Assembly (NCBI GenBank): GCA_044228505.1
Contig: JBGAUT010000006.1
Coordinates: forward strand, 124,001-188,000
From: JAEUKA01 sp044228505
Lineage (GTDB): Bacteria > Myxococcota_A > Polyangia > Palsa-1104 > JAEUJZ01
Length of the DNA: 64,000 nt
Direction: 5' to 3'
Part shown: positions 1-8,711 of the stretch, piece after piece
How the letters are laid out: each line of letters begins with the position of its first letter
Numbering within the stretch: position 1 is the first letter of the stretch
The notes under the pieces: generated by a model
What the model saw: the letters and a program-made list of their open reading frames with translations, nothing else
Told to the model about the DNA's origin: nothing
Database searches by the model: none
Position numbers and translations under genes: made by a program

Positions 1-3000
1 TTTCACGCCGAACACCAGCCACTTCTCTTTGACGGACCAGGAGTAGACCTTCAACCAGCTTGTCGCGATCAGGAAGCCCGCAGATCCGGCGTCTAGGGCC
101 GACAGGAGGCCCAGGTGGAACTGGATGTCTTTGGGCAGCCGGTCGTTGGCGTAGTAGTTGAGCGCGCTGCGGGTGAGGCCGACCGCTCCGATCATGGTGT
201 CCCAAGCGGCCATCTTGACGCACGCGGCCTTTTCGAGCGCTTCGGGGTCTGCCGACTTGGCGATGGCTAGCTCCCCGAGCGCACGAGGAATCTCCAAGAT
301 CGTGGAGAGCACGCTCAGCGCGAAGTTCGACCAGAGTTGCGCCGAGTAGTCGGCGGGCTGGCTGTCGTCCGCGAAGCTGACAGGCTGGGGCTCGGCCTTG
401 CCGGACTTGGCGCTGGCTGCGATCTTGACCGCCAAGACCTGGGCGATCGCGGCGACCAGCGAGGCAATCCGCAGCAGGCTGAGGGTGCGACCGCCCAAGA
501 TCGTGCTTTCGACCCAGCCTGTGACGTTCGGAACGCTGAGCCGTGCGGTCAGCATCGTCTTGGCCGCTCCCAGGACCGTATCGGTGATTCTTGTGAGCTG
601 ATCGAACAAGAAGTCCACCACCGTGGTCTGCGAATCGCCGGTCGTCATGCTGTTGACAAGCTGCTGGAGCGGCGTGGTGAGCAGCGCGACCGGATTGCTG
701 ATCGGTGAGTCCGGTGTCTCTTGTGACAGGCCACCGCTAAGCTGGCGCAGCTTGGTGGTGTCGAACAGGGACGGACTGCTTTCGACCTGCTGCGAGAACT
801 GACTCATGAAGTCGAGGTTGAGGTTCGTCGCGCTCATCACCGTATTGGCGATGTCCATCACATAGTCGATTTCCTCGGCTCCGAGGTTGTCGGGAATGCT
901 AATGCCGCAGTGCTGCGCGAGCGACTTGTCACCAACGCCCGCTGGCAGCGTCAGGTACTTGTTCAGCTCGGCCTTGTAACTGGAAACCTTGGCGAGCTGA
1001 TCCTTGGCCTTGCCAAGCTCTGTCTCGATGGTGCTGTAGATCTTGTCCGACGCCTTGAGGAAGTCGTTCCAGTTAAACAGCCAGGCCAGGTACTTGATGA
1101 TCTTTTCGATCTCGGCACCGATCTTCTGCAAAAATCCGACGACAGCAACGTAGGCATCCATGACGCCGTTTACGACGACGCGCCAGGCATAGGTGACGCC
1201 GTTTACGATCGATGTCCCGACGAGCGAAAAGCTGTGCGTGATGGTGTTGGTTGCATCGGAGGCGATGACTGCCAGGCGGTCGGCAGTTGCGATGCACTGC
1301 TTGATCTGCTCTTTGCCAAAGCGGGGAACGGCTGTGGCGGCAGCGTTGATGATATCGCGAAGCTCATCGTCGGTGGTACAGAGCAGCGAAGTGGTCTGTT
1401 TGATCGCCGTAGACGCTTGCGACAGCGCAGCGCTGCCATCGTCCACCAGCGCACTGGCAAAGCGACCGGCAGTCGACCCGGCTTGCTCCATACCGGAAAC
1501 TGCCGTCGATGCGGTGTCCGATGCCCAGTCCGTCGTCGCATCCCATGCATCGGTAACGGAGCCCCAGATGCTGCGGTTTGTACCGACAAGCGGTGGTGGG
1601 GAATACGCAATCGGACGATAGCAGCGGCCCATCTGAATCAGCGCCGTTCCGCACTGGTTGGCATCTTCCTGTGTGCTTCCAGAGGGCATCGGCGATACCT
1701 TCCCCGGCGGAGGGTTGCGCAGCTTGGTGCCGTCCATGCCTGCCAGGCTCTGCATCGCTTCGCTATCGGGTCGCACCAGCGTCCACAACCCTTCGACCAT
1801 GTCGCCGAAGCGCACGCGCAGCGTCGGACAGATCAGCGTCAAGGCCTCGATTCGCAGCCGTAGCTTGCCGTTTGCGGGCACCGCCAGCGACTGAACCTGC
1901 TTGGCGGGCCACTTGGTCGGAACGTAGACGTTGTCGCTGTTTGGCAAGTAGACGCGGACGTCAGCGTCGGGGCAGATCTGGATGGTCTTGCCAGCTTGCG
2001 AGCTTCCGTCGGGTGTGGTCGGCTCCAGCGTAGCGTCGAACACGGTCACTTGTCCGGTGCGCTGCTCTTGGGTGACTGTCCACGAGCTGCCGAGGCCATC
2101 GCTTGATCCAAAGGTTACGACATCGGCCATGTAGGTCAGGTGCTCGGTGAGCAGCTTGCCTTTGACACGGATGAAAGCGGCGTTGGGGTTGCTGCTGTAA
2201 AGGAGCGGTAGGTTCTTGGCCGTTCCGATGGTGCTGCCAGGCTGAAGCGTGCCGACGCCGCGATTCTCTGAGATATCGAACACGCAGCCGGTTTGACTCT
2301 GTTCTAGGCGATAGCAAGCGAGCAATCCGGACTCGTTGCCGACCAGGCGAGCCAGAAAGTTCTCGGCGATCTCTTGCGGGCTGCGGCAGGTGTTCCAGAC
2401 GCGAAACTCGGAAAGCTGTCCCTGGAACTTGGCATAGCCAGCGATGGTGCCGCCCAGCCGAACGTTCGGAACCGACGGGGCCTGCAACATCCGCAGAAGC
2501 GGTACAAGCTGAGGGCCGCTGCCGAGCGTGGGCGACGCGATTCGGTTCGACATCACGGTGCGGCTGGTGAGGAACTGCCCGTTGAGGTACAGCGACATCA
2601 CAATCGGCACCATCTGAATCGGGACGAAGAAGCTACTTCCGGTGGAGCCAGCGGAGGTGGGCGCACCGCGCTTGAACGTGACCGCGACGTGCTGGAACGT
2701 GCCCGCATCTTCGCCATAGGCACAGTCAAGCAGCGGGATCTTGCTGGTTCCTTTGCACAGCACCACGTCGATATGGCCGCCGCCGTTTTCACTGTTTCCA
2801 CCGACCGTGACCACCAGCGACACGTCTTTGTCGTCGGCGAGGATGATCATGCTCTGCTGCTCTTTGGTCGAGATCGGGTTAAACCAAGTCTCCAGCGTCA
2901 GCGCACCACCGAGGTGGGAAATCGGCGACAGAAACAGCGTCTTGGGATCGCCGGTCATCTCCAGCACCGGCACTTGGTTTAGCCCATAGTCATCCGCAAA

Positions 3001-3639
3001 CTGCGTCTTGGCCGGGCGGCCCACGACGACGCCATCGTTGTTTTTTGGACTCACATCGTTGATCGAAAAGGTCTTGAGCTCGACGAGACCCGTGGTGATG
3101 GTCTCTTTGTAGGTCGAGCCGCTCAGCGGATACTTGGCCCACACGGTGGCCGGTGCGCTTGGGCCAAACCACGACGGAACCGGGAGCTGCAAGATTTCCA
3201 TGTTCGACAGGTTGCCGACGAAAGGACTTCCCGCTACGCCACCGGCAATGCTGTTATCGACCAGCGCGCCCGTTGGGAACTCACCGACGGATTGTTGCTC
3301 CAGGGTGATGTCGAACACCGACAGCGAGACGGACTGAAACAGCGGAAACCACATCGCTGACACCTTGACCCAGCGATTGAGCGGCAGTGCGCCTTCACAG
3401 ACCATCTCGTTGCGATTGGTGCCGCGCTCGATGCCAATGGCCAGGCTGTTTGGACTGTCGCCGGTGCCGAGCACAAAATATTCCCCGACGGCGTTTCCAA
3501 GCTGGATGATGCGCTGTCTGCTGCCGGTGCCGGTGCGACGGACCCAGACAGTTACGGCGATGCCGTTGCCAATGCCTTCCGACATCTGCGGTAGCTTGAT
3601 TTTTTGCGTGGTCGCGTGAAACGAAAGTGCGGTGATCAT
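1..3639 (-). CDS. LamG-domain (concanavalin A-like) large protein, C-terminus outside window
   Basis: An open frame of 1213 codons runs without a stop from ATG 3639 to the left edge, so the C-terminus is missing. A GGGGGA stretch about 8 bases before the ATG supports this start. There is no signal peptide: the first residues go straight into a beta-rich LamG-like fold. At least two LamG units are visible, roughly residues 1-150 and 220-450; the second ends with the family's typical FRVWN...RS.QEI..N pattern followed by GLLACYRL. Around residues 660-1050 the sequence changes to Ala/Ser/Thr-rich, probably helical and coiled-coil, with hydrophobic stretches. LamG domains bind carbohydrates or proteins. 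The lack of an export signal is odd for this fold and suggests a non-Sec route or an intracellular role. I cannot assign a function. Confidence 0.8.
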   Translation of the reverse strand, partial: MITALSFHATTQKIKLPQMSEGIGNGIAVTVWVRRTGTGSRQRIIQLGNAVGEYFVLGTGDSPNSLAIGIERGTNRNEMVCEGALPLNRWVKVSAMWFPLFQSVSLSVFDITLEQQSVGEFPTGALVDNSIAGGVAGSPFVGNLSNMEILQLPVPSWFGPSAPATVWAKYPLSGSTYKETITTGLVELKTFSINDVSPKNNDGVVVGRPAKTQFADDYGLNQVPVLEMTGDPKTLFLSPISHLGGALTLETWFNPISTKEQQSMIILADDKDVSLVVTVGGNSENGGGHIDVVLCKGTSKIPLLDCAYGEDAGTFQHVAVTFKRGAPTSAGSTGSSFFVPIQMVPIVMSLYLNGQFLTSRTVMSNRIASPTLGSGPQLVPLLRMLQAPSVPNVRLGGTIAGYAKFQGQLSEFRVWNTCRSPQEIAENFLARLVGNESGLLACYRLEQSQTGCVFDISENRGVGTLQPGSTIGTAKNLPLLYSSNPNAAFIRVKGKLLTEHLTYMADVVTFGSSDGLGSSWTVTQEQRTGQVTVFDATLEPTTPDGSSQAGKTIQICPDADVRVYLPNSDNVYVPTKWPAKQVQSLAVPANGKLRLRIEALTLICPTLRVRFGDMVEGLWTLVRPDSEAMQSLAGMDGTKLRNPPPGKVSPMPSGSTQEDANQCGTALIQMGRCYRPIAYSPPPLVGTNRSIWGSVTDAWDATTDWASDTASTAVSGMEQAGSTAGRFASALVDDGSAALSQASTAIKQTTSLLCTTDDELRDIINAAATAVPRFGKEQIKQCIATADRLAVIASDATNTITHSFSLVGTSIVNGVTYAWRVVVNGVMDAYVAVVGFLQKIGAEIEKIIKYLAWLFNWNDFLKASDKIYSTIETELGKAKDQLAKVSSYKAELNKYLTLPAGVGDKSLAQHCGISIPDNLGAEEIDYVMDIANTVMSATNLNLDFMSQFSQQVESSPSLFDTTKLRQLSGGLSQETPDSPISNPVALLTTPLQQLVNSMTTGDSQTTVVDFLFDQLTRITDTVLGAAKTMLTARLSVPNVTGWVESTILGGRTLSLLRIASLVAAIAQVLAVKIAASAKSGKAEPQPVSFADDSQPADYSAQLWSNFALSVLSTILEIPRALGELAIAKSADPEALEKAACVKMAAWDTMIGAVGLTRSALNYYANDRLPKDIQFHLGLLSALDAGSAGFLIATSWLKVYSWSVKEKWLVFGVK

Positions 3640-3851
3640 CGGTCGGTTCCCCCAAGGTGGTGTGCGCGGCAAAGGTGGCTGTGGTAGGGAGCGATGCGGG
3701 CAACCCTTGCGGCGTGTGAAAGTCAGGGTGACACGCACCGATGGAAGGAAACATGGCCGAAAGTGGCCATCCGGTGGTCTGCGGTTGGTCATGATCAAAA
3801 CCGCAGCGAGATCCCCCACTTGCGCAGCAGGTTCTACACGGCGCTGGTACA

Positions 3852-5435
3852 GTGCCGCCTGTGTCGCATGGAAGCACAGAGCCAAGCCACGGCGTGGCGG
3901 CAAGGGTTCACCATTCCGCCCTCGGGGTTTTGATACAGGTCTGTCTGTGGGCAGGCCTCTTCTTCGTTCCTTCTTCGTCGCGTGCCGATGCAGCCCGTTC
4001 AGCGCTGCGCCTGGTCATTGATGGGGAACCGACGCATCTGAATCCACTGCTCGATCCCGATCTGTGGGGGCATCGCATCGCGCACGATCTGATCTGCGAG
4101 CCGCTCCTGCGCCGGGTGGAAGGGGCCAGCGGTCCCACCTACGAAGGAGTCTTGGCAGAGCGCTTTCGGCTCGATCGCGATGGCCGTGGACTCGATCTGT
4201 GGCTGCGCAAAGGAGTCCACTTTCACGACGGTAGGCTGCTGTCTGCCTACGATGTGCAGCTCTCGCTCCAGATGGTGCTAGCGTCCGAACATAGCGCGCC
4301 CCAGACCCGAGGCCTGTTGCGGGACGTCACCCGGGTGGTGATAAGCGGCAAAGAGGGCATTCACATCGATCTGCGGCGGGGTTCGACACAGATACTGGAT
4401 GCGCTGTCCGAGCTGTCGATTGTGCCGTCGGCGCACTTTCCCGATGGTCGGCTCATTCAGAAACCGTGGAATCGCAAGCCGGTGTGCACCGGGCCGTATC
4501 GCTTGGTCGAATGGAAGCGTGGCAGTTATCTGGTGCTGCAGAAGTATGTTGGGTACTGGGGGTCTCCCCCGAAAACCGACGAGCTGCGTCTGATCATTGC
4601 GACCGATAGTGCGCGGGGACTGCAGCTTTTGCGGAACGGGCAAGCCGAGGGGCTGTTGCGGGTGCCGCTGCGCTATCTGCCGGACCTTATCCAGCCTGCT
4701 GTGGATCGAGGACGCTGGCAGAAGCTCGAACCGCTCGCCAGCCAATTGGTCTCGGTGGTGTGGAACGGACGACATCCGCTGCTGGGGCAAGCAGCCGTGC
4801 GACGGGCGCTTGCGGCACTGCTCGATCGTCAGAAGCTACTCCGGGATGCGCGGATGGGGCTAGGCAGTCTGGATGTGCTGCTCCAGCCCGCACCAAAGAT
4901 TCTGCCGATCGATGCGGGACTGCTACTTGATGAGGCGCAGCTATTACGGGCGGCACCGGGGAGTGCGCGACTGTGGCAAGGGAGACCGCTGCTCCTCAAG
5001 TTGCTGGTGCCACAGGGCTCGCAGGAACTGAGCGATCTAGCGATCCGAATTGCCGAGAGCTTGGCGCAAGCAGGCATCAAGGTAGAGCCGGAGGTTGTCG
5101 AGTTGTCGGCACTGCTCGCTCGACTGAGGCGCGGTGCGTTCGATGCGGCACTCCTGGGTTGGGGCTGGACCGGTAGCGATCGCCTGTTTGATCCCGAGCC
5201 GCTCCTTCACTTTGCGTATCCCGATTCCCATCCGTTGTGGCAGAGCCTGGTTGGCAAGCTCGCCGACTGGCAGCAGTCCGGTGATCCGCATGCTCTGTCC
5301 GAAGTCTGGCAGCGCGAGGAGCCACTGACTCTGCTCTATCGTCCGCGCCAACTTCTCCTCCTTCAGCCCGGTGTGGTGACCACTCCCAAAGCAGGCTTTA
5401 TCGACCTGCGACAGATTCACCTGACTGGGCCGTAA
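3852..5435 (+). CDS. ABC transporter solute-binding protein, family 5 (oligopeptide type)
   Basis: The protein resembles OppA/DppA-like periplasmic binding proteins (SBP_bac_5). It has the typical opening after the signal (LRLVIDGEPTHLNPLLDP), the GPYRLVEWKRGSYLVL block and the late TSD-like lobe residues. A hydrophobic signal segment ending near SSSRADA lies at about residues 24-46. The listed start is GTG 3852; GTG 3894 would give a more compact signal peptide and is equally plausible, since no clear Shine-Dalgarno favours either. Family members capture peptides or nickel for an ABC permease. No permease or ATPase gene lies nearby, so it is an orphan. At about 527 residues it has normal family length. 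It is divergent from the LamG gene, sharing a 212-base intergenic region. Confidence 0.85.
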   Translation: MPPVSHGSTEPSHGVAARVHHSALGVLIQVCLWAGLFFVPSSSRADAARSALRLVIDGEPTHLNPLLDPDLWGHRIAHDLICEPLLRRVEGASGPTYEGVLAERFRLDRDGRGLDLWLRKGVHFHDGRLLSAYDVQLSLQMVLASEHSAPQTRGLLRDVTRVVISGKEGIHIDLRRGSTQILDALSELSIVPSAHFPDGRLIQKPWNRKPVCTGPYRLVEWKRGSYLVLQKYVGYWGSPPKTDELRLIIATDSARGLQLLRNGQAEGLLRVPLRYLPDLIQPAVDRGRWQKLEPLASQLVSVVWNGRHPLLGQAAVRRALAALLDRQKLLRDARMGLGSLDVLLQPAPKILPIDAGLLLDEAQLLRAAPGSARLWQGRPLLLKLLVPQGSQELSDLAIRIAESLAQAGIKVEPEVVELSALLARLRRGAFDAALLGWGWTGSDRLFDPEPLLHFAYPDSHPLWQSLVGKLADWQQSGDPHALSEVWQREEPLTLLYRPRQLLLLQPGVVTTPKAGFIDLRQIHLTGP

Positions 5436-5521
5436 TCGGCCGTTGGGAACCACAACACAGCCGGAAGTTCGAATACCAACCTGCTGCGGGTACGGACACA
5501 TGATGCATTCCTGTCTGCACC

Positions 5522-5574
5522 GGTCGCACTCCTTGCCGTGGTCGACTCCTTTCCGTGGTTGACTCCTTGCTTCC
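5522..5574. repeat. Three degenerate tandem repeats of 17-18 bases
   Basis: Copies start at 5522, 5540 and 5557. They read GGTCGCACTCCTTGCCGT, GGTCGACTCCTTTCCGT and GGTTGACTCCTTGCTTCC. The shared core is GGTYGACTCCTT, with one extra base in the first copy. They lie 131-183 bases before the likely -35 of the radical SAM gene, so they could be binding sites for a regulator. Their function is inferred only from position. Confidence 0.55.
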
Positions 5575-5585
5575 TCCTAACAAAC

Positions 5586-5619
5586 GATGGTTGTGATTGG
5601 GAGTCCTAGATGGTTGTGA
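5586..5619. repeat. Pair of 11-base direct repeats (GATGGTTGTGA)
   Basis: GATGGTTGTGA occurs exactly at 5586-5596 and again at 5609-5619. The 23-base centre spacing is about two helical turns, so a dimeric regulator could bind both on one face. The pair lies about 90 bases before the predicted -35 element of the radical SAM gene. No known operator consensus was recognised. Confidence 0.5.
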
Positions 5620-5704
5620 AAGGGGGCTGCGCGATTGGTTGAGCCGCTCACCTGGGGGGGGTTGTCCCACCCACCAGACTCCTAAAAAAACACTGAACTA
5701 ATCG

Positions 5705-5733
5705 TTCACTCTACCGCGTGTTTTCCGTATGAA
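5705..5733 (+). promoter_or_regulatory. Candidate sigma-70 promoter of the radical SAM gene
   Basis: TTCACT (5705-5710) and TATGAA (5728-5733) are separated by exactly 17 bases; each matches four of six positions of the housekeeping consensus. Transcription would start near 5740, giving a leader of about 78 bases. An AGGAG Shine-Dalgarno at 5806-5810 lies seven bases before ATG 5818. Matches this weak also occur by chance. Confidence 0.35.
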
Positions 5734-5817
5734 TAGCGGGCGGCTGTGGTGCCTTGCTGCTAGGATTGCCGCGCTTCAAACATGCAGCAAGCATAGAAGA
5801 TTCTTAGGAGTTTCCCG

Positions 5818-7716
5818 ATGCAGTTCCCTACTCAGCTAGCAAAGCAGACCTCTCGCGTAGCGGTGGCCATGGCTCAGGCGGCATGGCCCCTTGTCAAGCT
5901 CCTGAACGAGAAGCTCGAGCGGCCCTCACCTCATCCGAGCTGGGCTCCTGGGCCTTTGCTCAAGTCGCGTGAACGGACCTTTCCGAAACTCGGCTGGCCT
6001 CGGGAAACCGACTCCCTTTGTCCCAAATGCGTAAAGGAAGTCCGCGAAGACATCCTGTCAGGTCGTCGCAAGCTGACCGATCTGGTCGATGGTCGCCCCG
6101 GTGAGGTCAAGGCTCAGATCATCGAGCGAGATGGCCAAATCCTGATGGAAAAGACCTGCGACAAGCACGGGGTCTGCAGCGATGTGATGTCGATTGATCC
6201 GCAGTTCATGGAGCGGATCGAACATCTGTTCCCCGGTCGCGATTTCCCGACGGTCGAAACGTCGCTCCGTTCACATGGTACCTCGACGATGAAGTACGGT
6301 CGCGGCGCGGTCATGACGATCGATCTGACCAACCGCTGCAACATGATGTGCGACCCGTGCTTCATGGATGCTAACCAAGTCGGCTTCGTGCATGAGCTGT
6401 CCTGGGATGAGATCAAGCGAATCCTGGATGACACCATCAACGTCAAGCCTCGTCGTCAGATGAGCATCCAGTTTTCCGGTGGTGAGCCGACTCTGTCGCC
6501 TTACTTTCTGGACGCGATCCGCTACGCTCGCGAGGTCGGTTACTTTGCGGTGCAGTGCGCGACGAACGGCCTGCGATTTGCGCAGGAGCCCGGCTTTGCG
6601 AAAAAGGCCAAAGAGGCCGGTCTGCGCATGGCCTACCTTCAGTTCGACGGCACCACCAACGAGTCGAATGCGCACCGCAAGATCTCGAACCTGTTCGACG
6701 TCAAGCTCCGCGCCATCGAGGAGCTACACGGGGCTGGCATCGACGTGATCCTGGTTGTGACCTTGGTGAACGGCGTCAACAACGACCAGGTCGGCAAGAT
6801 CATCGAGTTTGCGATCGAGAACAGCGACAAGATCACCGTGGTGTCGTTCCAGCCGGTCAGCTTCACCGGACGCGACGAGGACATCGATGATGAGACGCGA
6901 GCCAAGCAGCGCTACACGCTGTCGCATCTCGTGCATGACATGAAGAACCAGACCGGCGTCACCGAGCCGATGCGTGACTGGTTCCCTCTGTCGGCGATGG
7001 GTCCGTTTTCCAACCTGACCGATCTGCTCATCGAGCAAAACTCGAAGTTTGGTGCGGTCAACTGCGGCTGCCATCCGAACTGCGGCGTCGGGACGATCCT
7101 CTTTGTGAACAAGAAAACCAAGAAGATGGTGCCGCTGCTCGAGTTCCTCGATGTCGAGCAGTTCGCCAAGGACGTGACGGTCATTACCGATGGCAACATG
7201 CCCAAGGCGGTGGCGATGGCGCAAACGGCGCTGGCGCTGATCCGTAACTTCCGTCCTGAGCGGGCACCTGAGGGCTACGATCTGCTGACGCTGTTCAAGC
7301 AGTTTCTGTCGCAGACGGGCGCTCGCGGCAAGAAAGTCGGTCAGTTCGAGTCCGACGCCCACGAGTTCGAGTGGCGTGTCCTGTTCGTCGCCGGCATGTG
7401 GTTCCAAGACCTGTTCAACTACGACTTCCGTCGTACGGAGATGTGCATCATTCCGTACGGTACCCAGATGGGCGAAATCAGCTTCTGCGCCTACAACACG
7501 GGCGTTGGCTGGCGCAACATCGTCGAGCAGATGATGGCAAATGCGACGGTGGCTGAGTGGTACAAACAACACGGTCGTCACGATGTGTTCGCGAAAAACC
7601 GTCCGCTCGACATCCCGGTCTTTGACAATCCGCTGACCTCGCGACTGCCGGGCGTGCCGGACTACGTGAAGAACTTGAACGAAGACGGCAAGCTGCGGCT
7701 GCGCGTGCTAGGGTAG
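5818..7716 (+). CDS. Radical SAM enzyme related to archaeal tetraether lipid synthase (Tes/MJ0619-like)
   Basis: A 632-residue radical SAM protein. The cluster motif CNMMCDPC supplies Cys174, Cys178 and Cys181, followed by FSGGEPTLSP. Before it is an auxiliary metal motif, CPKC (68-71) with CDKHG (114-118). After it come CGCHPNC (416-422) and a C-terminal Cys543...FCAYN (Cys557) block. This set of Cys/His blocks in this order is what I know of the MJ0619/Tes family, in which archaeal members join lipid chains and carry several metal sites; bacterial homologues are linked to unusual membrane lipids. The family match is recalled from motifs, and the lipid substrate is inference. AGGAG precedes the ATG. 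smpB follows after 56 bases. A long repeat-rich leader suggests regulation of its own. It could instead modify a pterin or another substrate. Confidence 0.8.
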   Translation: MQFPTQLAKQTSRVAVAMAQAAWPLVKLLNEKLERPSPHPSWAPGPLLKSRERTFPKLGWPRETDSLCPKCVKEVREDILSGRRKLTDLVDGRPGEVKAQIIERDGQILMEKTCDKHGVCSDVMSIDPQFMERIEHLFPGRDFPTVETSLRSHGTSTMKYGRGAVMTIDLTNRCNMMCDPCFMDANQVGFVHELSWDEIKRILDDTINVKPRRQMSIQFSGGEPTLSPYFLDAIRYAREVGYFAVQCATNGLRFAQEPGFAKKAKEAGLRMAYLQFDGTTNESNAHRKISNLFDVKLRAIEELHGAGIDVILVVTLVNGVNNDQVGKIIEFAIENSDKITVVSFQPVSFTGRDEDIDDETRAKQRYTLSHLVHDMKNQTGVTEPMRDWFPLSAMGPFSNLTDLLIEQNSKFGAVNCGCHPNCGVGTILFVNKKTKKMVPLLEFLDVEQFAKDVTVITDGNMPKAVAMAQTALALIRNFRPERAPEGYDLLTLFKQFLSQTGARGKKVGQFESDAHEFEWRVLFVAGMWFQDLFNYDFRRTEMCIIPYGTQMGEISFCAYNTGVGWRNIVEQMMANATVAEWYKQHGRHDVFAKNRPLDIPVFDNPLTSRLPGVPDYVKNLNEDGKLRLRVLG

Positions 7717-7772
7717 CGCAGCGGCTCAAGCGAGCGACGAGCGACGCTGGCCAGCACAAATGGTGAAAGACG

Positions 7773-8237
7773 ATGAGTGCTCCGAAGGCTGAAGGCAAAA
7801 AGGTTCTGCTGCGCAACAGCCGCGCTCGGCATGACTACTTCATCGAGGACACCATTGAGGCGGGTCTCGTCCTCGTCGGCTCTGAAGTCAAGTCGCTGCG
7901 CGATGGCAAGGCGAGCCTTGGCGAAGCGTATGCGAAGGTCGAAGCGGGCGAAGCGTTTCTGTTCGATATGCAGGTCAGCGAATGGGCGTTCGCGAACCGC
8001 TTCAACCACGCGCCGCGCAGGCCTCGCAAGCTGCTTTTGCACAAAGCCGAGATCAAGAAGCTCGATGAAGCCACCAGCCTCAAGGGGTACACCCTGCTCG
8101 CGCTGGAGGTCTACCTACTTCACGGCAAGATCAAAGTCCTGATTGGGCTCGGTAAGGGCAAAAAGCAGTTCGACAAGCGCGAAGACCAAAAAGAAAAAGA
8201 CGCCAAGCTCGATATGAAGCGAGCAATGGGTCGCTAA
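7773..8237 (+). CDS. smpB: SsrA-binding protein SmpB
   Basis: At 154 residues it has the normal SmpB length. SmpB binds tmRNA and delivers it to stalled ribosomes for trans-translation in the cytoplasm. Recognisable blocks are NSRARHDYFIEDTIEAGLVL near residue 11, GSEVKSLRDGKASL (about 35-48), the beta-barrel core, and the Lys-rich C-terminal tail (KGKKQFDKREDQ and onward) that enters the mRNA channel. GAAAGA precedes the ATG. It is 56 bases after the radical SAM gene on the same strand and may share its transcript. No ssrA (tmRNA) gene was recognised nearby. Confidence 0.95.
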   Translation: MSAPKAEGKKVLLRNSRARHDYFIEDTIEAGLVLVGSEVKSLRDGKASLGEAYAKVEAGEAFLFDMQVSEWAFANRFNHAPRRPRKLLLHKAEIKKLDEATSLKGYTLLALEVYLLHGKIKVLIGLGKGKKQFDKREDQKEKDAKLDMKRAMGR

Positions 8238-8243
8238 CTCGGA

Positions 8244-8585
8244 CTAACGGGACATTTTGGCGACGATTCGGAAGAACGACATGATGTCGTTTTCGTTGTC
8301 GGAAATGAGTATCTCGATGCCGTCTTGTTTGGTGTGACGGCTGATCTGAAGCGTGCCGGCAGCGGTCTTGGTGAGCACTCCTTGGCGACGGTAGCCTCGG
8401 TTCATGCGTGGCCGTAGTTCGGCCATCATGGTTTCGAAGCCTGGATCGCTGCGTCCGGGAGCGTTGCGCAAGTCGGCGAGCATGAACCGGGTGCTGCGCC
8501 CATGGCGATCGAGCGCCTCGATGACCTTCTCGTATTGGATGCGTGCGTCGGCGAGGCTCACAAATGGTGCCGTGGTCCGGACCAT
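8244..8585 (-). CDS. Small conserved-looking hypothetical protein
   Basis: A 113-residue soluble protein with alternating hydrophobic/charged segments and an FMLADLRNAPGRSDPGFE stretch. The central LADLR... pattern resembles proteins with a SpoIIAA/STAS-like alpha/beta fold, but this is only an impression. The frame stays open upstream of the ATG to about 8677, encoding a plausible YFIITAEELPPVSLVR stretch, so the real start may lie further upstream at an unusual codon. It converges with smpB, leaving six bases between the stops, so there is no room for a normal terminator. Function unknown. Confidence 0.55.
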   Translation of the reverse strand: MVRTTAPFVSLADARIQYEKVIEALDRHGRSTRFMLADLRNAPGRSDPGFETMMAELRPRMNRGYRRQGVLTKTAAGTLQISRHTKQDGIEILISDNENDIMSFFRIVAKMSR

Positions 8586-8711
8586 GCGAACAAGCGAGAC
8601 CGGCGGCAGCTCTTCCGCCGTGATGATGAAGTAGGGGCTTCTTAGGAGCTCTTTGGTAGCTGGGGCTGGAATAGCCCCATCTTACCAAAGCGGGATAAAG
8701 TGTGGGCTAGA

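Larger units (their letters stand above)
5436..5817. other. 382-base intergenic leader before the radical SAM gene
   Basis: No credible gene is visible. The region holds two sets of short direct repeats, an eight-G run at 5654-5661, and a plausible sigma-70 type promoter close to the downstream gene; these are listed separately. It therefore looks like a regulatory leader for the radical SAM gene rather than decayed coding DNA. No tRNA or clear rho-independent terminator was recognised. Confidence 0.6.

Noticed and set aside
5473..5482. GTTCGAATAC resembling a tRNA T-loop
   Set aside because: Flanking bases do not form a five-pair T-stem, and no anticodon arm or acceptor stem fits around it.
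6724..7581. 285-codon minus-strand open frame
   Set aside because: Lies opposite the radical SAM gene whose motifs are intact; composition is His/Arg-rich and has no recognisable domain.
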